A stretch of DNA of 10,033 bases, taken from Rhodocyclales bacterium (GTDB lineage: Bacteria; Pseudomonadota; Gammaproteobacteria; Burkholderiales; Rhodocyclaceae). How positions within the stretch are numbered: position 1 is the first letter of the stretch; each line of letters opens with the position of its first letter. The position numbers were made by a program, and so were the translations under genes. The notes beneath the pieces were generated by a model. That model searched no databases and was not told the DNA's origin. It was given only the letters and a program-made list of their open reading frames with translations. Of this stretch, positions 1-6,762 are shown in pieces. Location: positions 1 through 10,033 of the forward strand of contig JAIOPW010000360.1 of the NCBI GenBank assembly GCA_021413665.1. The letters run 5' to 3'.

Positions 1-1089
1 CTCGTACATCCTGGCGCGCTCGCGCATTGGCTCCTGCTCGCGCAACACGGCGTCAATCACGGGCTGCTTGCATTCGATGCAGCCGATGCCGGCGGAGCGG
101 CAACCACCCTGCACCCAGGCTTTGACGTCGTCGCCGGAATATATCTGGTGGAACTGCCACACCGGGCACTTTTCGGGATCGCCAGCATCGGTGCGTCGCA
201 CGCGCGCCGGGTCGGTCTGCATGGTGCGTATCTTGCGCGTGATGGACTCGGCGTCTTCGCGCATCGTGATCGTGTTGCCGTAGGACTTGGACATCTTCTG
301 CCCGTCCAGCCCGGGCATGCGTGAGGCATGGGTCAGCAGCGCATCGGGTTCGACCAGGATCATCTTGCGGGTACCTTCGAGCCAGCCGAACAGCCTCTCG
401 CGATCACCAAGGGAGAGGCTTTGTGCCTCGTTCAACAACTCGTGCGCCTGCTCCAGTGCTTCGCCCTCACCCTTTTCCTGATAGCGCGTGCGCAACTCGT
501 CGTAAAACTTGGCGCGCTTGCTGCCGAGCTTCTTCACCGCTTCGCGGGCCTTTTCCTCGAAGTCCGGCTCGCGGCCGTAGAGGTGGTTGAAACGGCGCGC
601 GATCTCGCGCGTGAATTCGACGTGGGGCACCTGGTCGTCACCGACCGGAACCCGGTTGGCGCGATAAATTAGGATGTCCGCCGCCTGCAGCAGCGGATAG
701 CCGAGGAAGCCGTAGGTCGTGAGGTCCTTGTGCGACAGCTTTTCCTGCTGGTCCTTGTAGGTCGGCACGCGTTCGAGCCAGCCCAGTGGCGTCATCATCG
801 ACAGCAGCAGGTGCAGTTCGGCATGCTCGGGCACCTTGGACTGGATGAAGATGGTCGCCTGCGAAGGGTCAACCCCCGCCGCCAGCCAGTCGATGACCAT
901 GTCCGTGGCGTTGCTGGTGATCGTGCCAGGCTCGTCGTAGGCCGTGGTCAGCGCATGCCAGTCGGCGACGAAGAACAGGCAGGGATACTCGTGCTGCAGC
1001 TTGATCCAGTTGGCGAGCACGCCGTGGTAGTGGCCGAGGTGGAGGCGCCCGGTCGGGCGCATGCCGGAAAGAACTTTTTCTGCGTACAT
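1..1089 (-). CDS. trpS: Tryptophanyl-tRNA synthetase, C-terminus cut off by window edge
   Basis: Cytoplasmic class I synthetase that charges tRNA-Trp with tryptophan using ATP. The frame is open from an ATG at 1089 to the left edge (363 codons); the family is about 400 residues here, so only the last ~40 are missing. The HIGH-type motif (HLGHYHG, residues 17-23) and KMSKS (265-269) are both visible, with the adenylate-site region GDDQ at 150-153. A charged insertion of about 60-70 residues (about 178-245) lies between the two halves of the catalytic domain, a form I recall from betaproteobacterial TrpRS. Four cysteines (C308, C330, C337, C340) form a motif resembling the [4Fe-4S] site of Thermotoga TrpRS. 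The start lies 1 nt after the stop of the upstream M50 protease gene, so the two are probably co-transcribed and coupled. No strong Shine-Dalgarno sequence is seen. Identification is firm. Confidence 0.97.
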   Translation of the reverse strand, partial: MYAEKVLSGMRPTGRLHLGHYHGVLANWIKLQHEYPCLFFVADWHALTTAYDEPGTITSNATDMVIDWLAAGVDPSQATIFIQSKVPEHAELHLLLSMMTPLGWLERVPTYKDQQEKLSHKDLTTYGFLGYPLLQAADILIYRANRVPVGDDQVPHVEFTREIARRFNHLYGREPDFEEKAREAVKKLGSKRAKFYDELRTRYQEKGEGEALEQAHELLNEAQSLSLGDRERLFGWLEGTRKMILVEPDALLTHASRMPGLDGQKMSKSYGNTITMREDAESITRKIRTMQTDPARVRRTDAGDPEKCPVWQFHQIYSGDDVKAWVQGGCRSAGIGCIECKQPVIDAVLREQEPMRERARMYE

Positions 1090-1090
1090 T

Positions 1091-1735
1091 TCAGAAACCA
1101 AAAAGGGTGCGGATCAGGGTGTTGAATGCCCAAAGGAAAGGTCGCAGGATGGTATCCAGCAACCCGAGAAACAGCAAGGCCAGCAAAATGGGAAAGCCCC
1201 AGCGTTCCACTTGCGCGAACTTCCACGCGGCGCGGTGCGGCAACAGGCTCACCACAATTCGCCCGCCGTCGAGCGGCGGCAGGGGCAGCAGGTTCAAGAC
1301 CATCAAGACGCCATTGATGCTGATGCCGACTCGCGCCATTTCCTTCAACGCGTCCGAATAGTCATGCTCAGGGCTGCCAATCGCAAACTTCAGTATCAGG
1401 GCCCAGGCCAGCGCCATGGCCAGGTTCGCGCCCGGCCCCGCCGCCGCCACCCAAAGCATGTCCTGCTTTGGACGTCGCAGCTTGCCGAAATCCACCGGCA
1501 CCGGCTTGGCCCAGCCAAACAACAAGCCGCCTGCGGATACCAGCAGGATCAACGCCGGCACCAGGAGGGTTCCCACCATATCGACATGCCGCAGTGGATT
1601 GAGGCTGATGCGCCCCATCTGCCATGCCGTCGGATCGCCGAAGTGCCTTGCGGCGTAGCCGTGCGCCGCCTCATGCAGCGTGATGGCAAAGATTACCGGC
1701 AAGGCGGAAATCGCCAGCGTCTGAATAGCATTCAT
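1091..1735 (-). CDS. M50-family site-2-protease-like membrane metalloprotease
   Basis: Predicted integral-membrane zinc protease of 214 residues. The zinc-binding HExxH is H21-E22-A-A-H25, inside the first hydrophobic segment (about 9-25). The third ligand is probably D156 in the LPLPPLDGG motif (150-158), and the conserved AAAGPGANL segment is at 97-105. Hydrophobic stretches near 55-73, 94-118, 140-152 and 180-198 fit a multi-pass core. There is no PDZ or CBS domain, so this is the short stand-alone form often found next to trpS; its substrate is unknown. The ATG at 1735 puts HExxH at the usual distance from the N-terminus. The region just upstream is pyrimidine-rich with no Shine-Dalgarno sequence, and an extended -10-like element ends 11 nt before the ATG. 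It lies 27 bp after yciO and 1 nt before trpS. Confidence 0.93.
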   Translation of the reverse strand: MNAIQTLAISALPVIFAITLHEAAHGYAARHFGDPTAWQMGRISLNPLRHVDMVGTLLVPALILLVSAGGLLFGWAKPVPVDFGKLRRPKQDMLWVAAAGPGANLAMALAWALILKFAIGSPEHDYSDALKEMARVGISINGVLMVLNLLPLPPLDGGRIVVSLLPHRAAWKFAQVERWGFPILLALLFLGLLDTILRPFLWAFNTLIRTLFGF

Positions 1736-1746
1736 GGGAAGGAGCG

Positions 1747-1755
1747 ATTGTAACA
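1747..1755 (-). promoter_or_regulatory. Extended -10 promoter element before the M50 protease gene
   Basis: On the minus strand the sequence reads TGT-TACAAT, matching TGnTATAAT except for one base. It sits in the 27-bp gap after yciO, and the last T is 11 nt from the ATG. No good -35 hexamer is visible at 17 bp, which extended -10 promoters can tolerate. Transcription would begin about 5 nt before the ATG, giving an almost leaderless mRNA for the M50-trpS pair. This is inferred from sequence only. Confidence 0.4.
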
Positions 1756-1762
1756 GACAGGG

Positions 1763-2389
1763 CTATCCCAGCCCGAAAGGCTCCAGCGGCCCGTGCCCGG
1801 CGCGAACCAGTTCCGGCTGGGCGCCGGTCAGGTTGATTACCGTCGTCATTTCCATCCCGCAATGCCCGGCATCGATCACCAGGTCGAGTTGCTTTTCCAG
1901 CCGTTCGCGTATCTCGTCCGGATCGGCAAGCGGCACCTCGTGGCCGGGCAGTATCAGCGTCGACGTCAGCAGCGGCTCGTCAAGTTCTTCCAGCAGCGCC
2001 AGCGCCAACGGGTGATTTGGCACACGCAGGCCAATGGTCTTGCGCTTGGGATGCAGCAAGCGTCGCGGCAGTTCCCGGGTGCCTTCGAGGATGAAGGTAT
2101 AGCTGCCTGGAGTCGTGGCTTTCAGCAGTCGATACTGGGTGTTGTCTACCCGGGCGTAGGTGGCGATCTCGGACAGGTCGCGGCACATCAGCGTGAAGTG
2201 ATGGCGCTCATCGACGCCGCGTATGTTGCGAATGCGATCCAGCAGCGGCGCGTAGCCCGCCACTCCCGCCAGCGAGTAAGCGGCGTCGGTGGGCAGGGCG
2301 ATGAGGCCGCCGCTTCTCGCAATCTCCGCCGCCTGCTTGATCAGGCGCGGCTGAGGGTGTTCAGGATGGATGTGGAATAGCTGTGCCAT
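1763..2389 (-). CDS. yciO: YciO, Sua5/YrdC/YciO superfamily protein
   Basis: Protein of 208 residues that closely follows remembered E. coli YciO (206 residues) along its whole length. Visible blocks are the PTD start of the nucleotide-binding fold (33-35), RIRNIRG (52-58), FTLMCRDLSE (65-74), PGSYTFIL (94-101), RKTIGLRVP (116-124) and LTSTLILPG (141-149). The last block has the YciO form rather than the TSAN form of true YrdC/Sua5 (TsaC). The superfamily makes threonylcarbamoyl-AMP for the t6A modification of tRNA; YciO is a distinct branch with weak or uncertain activity, so this gene should not be called tsaC. It follows the RNase AM gene by 27 bp, as the E. coli homologues are also neighbours. 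The upstream GGAA, 7 nt before the ATG, is a weak ribosome-binding site. Confidence 0.93.
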   Translation of the reverse strand: MAQLFHIHPEHPQPRLIKQAAEIARSGGLIALPTDAAYSLAGVAGYAPLLDRIRNIRGVDERHHFTLMCRDLSEIATYARVDNTQYRLLKATTPGSYTFILEGTRELPRRLLHPKRKTIGLRVPNHPLALALLEELDEPLLTSTLILPGHEVPLADPDEIRERLEKQLDLVIDAGHCGMEMTTVINLTGAQPELVRAGHGPLEPFGLG

Positions 2390-2416
2390 GCTTGGTTCCG
2401 GGAAGCGAAGCCCGCC

Positions 2417-3259
2417 TTAGCTCAATTGAGACCAGACCGGCGTCAGGTCCTCCGGGAGGTCGGGCATCTTGCCCAGATCGATCCAGCTTTCGCCTGGTCC
2501 GTGGAAGTCGGAGCCGCGCGACGCAAGAAAGCCGAACTCGCGGGCGATACGCGAATACTCGCGCACCTCGTCGTCCTTTGCCGAGCCGGACAGGATTTCA
2601 ATCCCGCGCCCGCCCAGGTCCTTGAATGCGATAAACAGCGCGCGCAGTTCTGCCTTCGACAAGCGGTAGCGGCCCGGATGGGCGATCACCGCAATGCCGC
2701 CGGCGCCATGTATCCAGCGCAACGCATCTTCCAGCGTGGCCCAGGCGTGCTCGACGTAACCGGGTTTGCCCTTGGCCAGCCAGTAATCGAACACCGACTT
2801 CACATCCTTGACGTGCCCCTGCTCGACAATATAACGGGCGAAATGCGATCGACTGACCAGTGCCGGATTGCCGGCATGGCGCAGCGCCCCTTCGTAGGCA
2901 CCATGGATACCCACCTTGTCCAGCTCTGCGGCCATGTGCCCCGCCCGCGAGTCGCGCCCGCTTCTGACCTGGCGCAGCCCCTCGATCAGATCCGTGTTGC
3001 GGGGATCGATGCCGAGCGCGACGATATGCACGGTCTGATCGTCGCCCCAGGAAATCGAGACCTCGACCCCGTCGACAAAGCGCAGACCAATTTCATCCGC
3101 CGTCGCGCGCGCCTCCGTCAGCCCACCGAGTTCGTCATGATCGGTCAGCGCCAGCAGTTCGACACCATTTTCCCGGGCGCGGCGCACCAGATCCGAAGGC
3201 GCGAGTAGTCCATCGGACACCGTCGAATGGCAGTGCAGGTCTGCATTGAGTGGCTTCAT
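2417..3259 (-). CDS. rnm: PHP-domain 5'-3' exoribonuclease, RNase AM (YciV/TrpH) family
   Basis: Protein of 280 residues, close to the usual 280-295 of the YciV/TrpH family. E. coli RNase AM trims the 5' ends of rRNAs and degrades short RNAs and 3',5'-bisphosphonucleotides. Predicted metal ligands are all present: DLHCHS (D7, H9, H11), SDG (D16), LTDHD (D40, H41), GVE (E66), H78, SRSHFA (H139), IAHPG (H194) and GSDFH (D251, H253). A complete ligand set argues for an active trinuclear PHP site. The start overlaps the end of the upstream alpha/beta hydrolase gene by 4 nt (ATGA). A GAGGAG Shine-Dalgarno sequence lies inside that gene, 11 nt before the ATG, so translation is probably coupled. The downstream neighbour is yciO. 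Confidence 0.93.
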   Translation of the reverse strand: MKPLNADLHCHSTVSDGLLAPSDLVRRARENGVELLALTDHDELGGLTEARATADEIGLRFVDGVEVSISWGDDQTVHIVALGIDPRNTDLIEGLRQVRSGRDSRAGHMAAELDKVGIHGAYEGALRHAGNPALVSRSHFARYIVEQGHVKDVKSVFDYWLAKGKPGYVEHAWATLEDALRWIHGAGGIAVIAHPGRYRLSKAELRALFIAFKDLGGRGIEILSGSAKDDEVREYSRIAREFGFLASRGSDFHGPGESWIDLGKMPDLPEDLTPVWSQLS

Positions 3260-4125
3260 GTGGCAAAAAACTCCTCGATCAGGCGGGCCACCTGTTGCGG
3301 CTGGTCATGGTGCAGGTTATGGCCACACTCCTCCAGCATCACCTCGCGTACATCGTTGAAACAGGCGACCCGTTTGCGGTAATCGGCGGAATCGACGGCG
3401 AACAACTGCTTGAAAACGAAGGAATCCGCGGCGGTCACCCAGAGCACCGGCGCCGTCACCTGACGCCACATCGCCATGGCTTCCTCGACCCGATAAATGA
3501 TCGGGTTCACCCAGCGATGGAAGGGGTCGGCAGCAAGGTGAATGCCGCCAGCACCATCGTCCTCGCCCATGTGGCCGGCAAGAAATTGCGCTTTCTCGTC
3601 CGACAGCCGCGGATTCTCCTTCTGCAGCCGCACGGCAAATGCCGCACGATCAGGATAGGAGCGGAATGTCGGCGTATCACGCAGTTGATCCAGCCAGTTC
3701 GCATACCGTCCCGGCGCTTCCTCGGGCATGTAGCGGCGCAGACCCAGTCCTTCGAGATTTACCAGCTTTGTCACGCGTGACGGACGGATACCCGAATAAA
3801 GACAGGCGGCGTTGCCACCAAGGCTGTGGCCGACAAGGCGCACCGGACCCTCCGGCGAGTAGCGTTGCAGCAAGGCATCCAGGTCGGCGATGTAATCGGG
3901 AAACCAATAGACGTCATTGTTCCATTCCGACAGGCCGAAGCCGCGCCAGTCGGGTGCCACTACCCGCCAGTCGCCGGCGAGCGCATCGACGACAAACTGC
4001 CAGGAGGCGGACACGTCGCACCAGCCGTGCAGGAGCACCAGCAGAGGGGCCGCTTCATCCCCCCAGATGCGCACATGCAGCCGGCGGCCGCGCACGGTGA
4101 CGAATTCCGAATGTGAGGCTTTCAT
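3256..4125 (-). CDS. Alpha/beta hydrolase
   Basis: Protein of 289 residues with a standard alpha/beta-hydrolase layout. The oxyanion-hole motif HGW is at 33-35, the nucleophile elbow GHSLGG is at 99-104 (serine S101), the likely acid is D234 in the TAADS turn, and the histidine is H269 in ECGHNLHHDQP. Residues about 130-215 form the cap region. There is no signal peptide, so it is probably cytoplasmic. The substrate cannot be told from sequence; esterase, thioesterase or C-C hydrolase activity are all possible. It overlaps the RNase AM gene by 4 nt, so it is tied to the housekeeping cluster rather than to the catabolic operon upstream, from which a 109-bp gap and a hairpin separate it. No Shine-Dalgarno sequence precedes the ATG; an extended -10 element ends 6 nt before it. 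Confidence 0.92.
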   Translation of the reverse strand: MKASHSEFVTVRGRRLHVRIWGDEAAPLLVLLHGWCDVSASWQFVVDALAGDWRVVAPDWRGFGLSEWNNDVYWFPDYIADLDALLQRYSPEGPVRLVGHSLGGNAACLYSGIRPSRVTKLVNLEGLGLRRYMPEEAPGRYANWLDQLRDTPTFRSYPDRAAFAVRLQKENPRLSDEKAQFLAGHMGEDDGAGGIHLAADPFHRWVNPIIYRVEEAMAMWRQVTAPVLWVTAADSFVFKQLFAVDSADYRKRVACFNDVREVMLEECGHNLHHDQPQQVARLIEEFFAT

Positions 4126-4131
4126 GGCCGC

Positions 4132-4140
4132 ATTTTATCA
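4132..4140 (-). promoter_or_regulatory. Extended -10 promoter element abutting the hydrolase start
   Basis: The minus strand reads TGA-TAAAAT, matching TGnTATAAT except for one base, and its last T is 6 nt from the ATG at 4125. The best -35-like hexamer nearby (TTGCGG, 4162-4157) is poor and spaced 19 bp. A start about 7 nt downstream would fall on or next to the ATG, implying a leaderless mRNA, which fits the missing Shine-Dalgarno sequence. A perfect inverted repeat, ATCAG-N5-CTGAT (4137-4151), overlaps the element and could be an operator. Sequence-only inference. Confidence 0.42.
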
Positions 4141-4228
4141 GCGCGACTGATCCGCACCGCAAACCACCGCAGGCAACCCCTTCCCGACGCGGGCAGGACC
4201 ACCCCGAATATTTCGCGCCGCGTGAAGC

Positions 4229-4257
4229 CGACGGCTAGTCAGGAATGACTGCCGTCG
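4229..4257 (-). terminator. Hairpin spanning the Rid-gene stop codon, possible terminator
   Basis: A 7-bp arm (CGACGGC/GCCGTCG) continues into a 5-bp arm (AGTCA/TGACT) with one bulged base and a 4-nt loop: 12 pairs in 29 nt. In the mRNA the loop is UUCC. The stem includes the last codons and the TAG stop (4235-4237) of the Rid-family gene, the final gene of the catabolic operon. There is no U-run directly after it, so it is not a textbook intrinsic terminator. It may act as a 3'-end stabiliser or a weak terminator before the 109-bp gap. Confidence 0.4.
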
Positions 4258-4660
4258 CCTCGATCTCGACCCGGGCCGCATCCTCGATCAAGCCCGCAAC
4301 TTGCACCGCCGTCATCGCCGGGAAATTGCGCCCTATCACTTCGCGATAGGCGCGACCGAGTTCCGGGTAGGCGGCGACGTATTCCCGCTTGTCCACAACG
4401 TACCAGGTCATGCGGATGATGTGTTCGGGCTTGCCGCCGGCTTCAGCCAGAACGGCGACAATGTTCGCCAGGGCCTGCCTGGCCTGTCCGGCGAAGTCAC
4501 TGGTGTGGAAACGACACTGGCCGTCCCAGCCTACCTGTCCGCCAATGACCACGGTACGGCCACGGGCTTCAATTCCGTTGGAATAGCCCCGGGGTGGCGC
4601 CCATCCGGCGGGTTGCAGGATCTTGTGGCCCGGTTGGGGCAGAACTTCCTGCTCGCTCAT
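4235..4660 (-). CDS. Rid-family (YjgF/YER057c/UK114) enamine/imine deaminase-like protein
   Basis: Protein of 141 residues with the Rid fold pattern: GxxxxxGGQVGWD (34-46), the helix FAGQARQALANIVAVLAEAG (56-75), the strand MTWYVVD (84-90) and the C-terminal VEIEATAVIPD (131-141). True RidA hydrolyses reactive enamines/imines to ketone and ammonia. Here the usual PAR[ST] catalytic arginine is replaced by methionine (PAMT, 114-117), placing it in a non-RidA Rid subgroup. Its place as last gene of an apparent 2-aminobenzoyl-CoA operon suggests a role in releasing or handling the ring amino group; this is inference. Start choice: ATG 4660 is used, but a GAGGAG (4678-4673) is spaced 12 nt from it and 6 nt from an in-frame TTG at 4666. 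The longest frame opens at a TTG (4690) that overlaps the acyl-CoA dehydrogenase stop. Confidence 0.88.
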   Translation of the reverse strand: MSEQEVLPQPGHKILQPAGWAPPRGYSNGIEARGRTVVIGGQVGWDGQCRFHTSDFAGQARQALANIVAVLAEAGGKPEHIIRMTWYVVDKREYVAAYPELGRAYREVIGRNFPAMTAVQVAGLIEDAARVEIEATAVIPD

Positions 4661-4686
4661 CTTCAATGGATTCTCCTCGGGTTGGT

Positions 4687-5874
<1,188 letters not shown>

Positions 5875-5876
5875 GC

Positions 5877-6731
5877 TCAGTTTCCCTCAAACACCGGCTT
5901 CTGCTTGGCGACAAAGGCGTGGTAGGCGCGATGAAAGTCGTTGGTCGCCATACAGATGGCTTGGGCCTGGGCCTCGGCCTCGATGGCTTGATCGACGTCC
6001 ATGTTCCATTCCTGCTGCAGCATCTTCTTGGTCATGCCGTGGGCGAAGGTCGGCCCGTCCGCCAAGTCCTGCGCCAGCGTCAGCGCCTCGCCGGCAAGAG
6101 CATCCGGCTCGCACAGTCGATTGAAAAAGCCCCAGCGCTCACCCTCCTCGCCGCCCAAGGCGCGGCCGGTCATCAGCAGCTCGGTGGCGCGGCCCTGGCC
6201 GATCATGCGCGGCAGCATGGCGCAGGCGCCCATGTCGCAGCCGGCCAGGCCGACGCGGGAAAAGAGGAAGGCCGTCTTCGACCGGGCGGTTCCCAGGCGC
6301 ATATCGGAACCCAGCGCCAGCAAGGCGCCGGCCCCGGCGCAGATGCCGTCGATGGCCGCAATCACGGGTTGCGGGCAGGCACGCATGGCCTTGATCACGT
6401 CGCCCGTCATGCGCGTGAAGGTCAGCAAGCCGGGCATGTCCAGCTTCGTCAGTGGCCCGATGATGTCGTGCACATCGCCGCCGGAACAGAAGTTGCCGCC
6501 TTCGCCGGTCAGCACGATGGCATGGACGTCTTCTGCGTAGGCCAGGTTGCGGAACAGGTCGCGCAGTTCGGCGTAGGAGTCGAAGGTCAGCGGGTTCTTG
6601 CGTTCGGGACGGTTGAGGCTGACCACTGCCACCGTGCCTTCCATGCGGTAGCTGAAGTGGCGCGCCTGGTAGGTTCGCAGCGTAATCCGGTTGCCAGGAA
6701 GTTCGTGGGGGTTGCCGGCAAGATGCTTCAT
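5877..6731 (-). CDS. Enoyl-CoA hydratase/isomerase (crotonase) family protein
   Basis: Protein of 284 residues, slightly longer than typical (~260) because of a ~25-residue N-terminal extension before the crotonase core. Core motifs are VVSLNRPERKNPL (36-48), the CoA/oxyanion segment GGNFCSGGD (78-86) and the second oxyanion segment DGICAGAGALLALGSD (128-143). The two glutamates of classical enoyl-CoA hydratase are not at their expected places; D166 in GLAGCDMGAC (161-170) is the likely catalytic acid. Hydration, isomerisation or hydrolysis of a ring intermediate are all possible. ATG 6731 is chosen because AGAGGAG lies 6 nt upstream; the frame stays open further upstream only into the monooxygenase gene, in a wrong reading phase. 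It lies 31 bp after the monooxygenase/reductase gene and 2 nt before the acyl-CoA dehydrogenase gene. Confidence 0.93.
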   Translation of the reverse strand: MKHLAGNPHELPGNRITLRTYQARHFSYRMEGTVAVVSLNRPERKNPLTFDSYAELRDLFRNLAYAEDVHAIVLTGEGGNFCSGGDVHDIIGPLTKLDMPGLLTFTRMTGDVIKAMRACPQPVIAAIDGICAGAGALLALGSDMRLGTARSKTAFLFSRVGLAGCDMGACAMLPRMIGQGRATELLMTGRALGGEEGERWGFFNRLCEPDALAGEALTLAQDLADGPTFAHGMTKKMLQQEWNMDVDQAIEAEAQAQAICMATNDFHRAYHAFVAKQKPVFEGN

Positions 6732-6762
6732 TGGCCGCTCCTCTGTCTCATTTTGCAGTTGA

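Noticed and set aside
1061..1753. 230-codon plus-strand frame antisense to the M50 protease gene
   Set aside because: Rich in Q, R and H with no domain; the minus strand encodes a convincing HExxH membrane protease.
1763..2389. Calling this gene tsaC/sua5 (t6A synthesis)
   Set aside because: Motifs and length follow YciO rather than YrdC/TsaC; the TSAN-type motif of TsaC is replaced by TSTLILPG.
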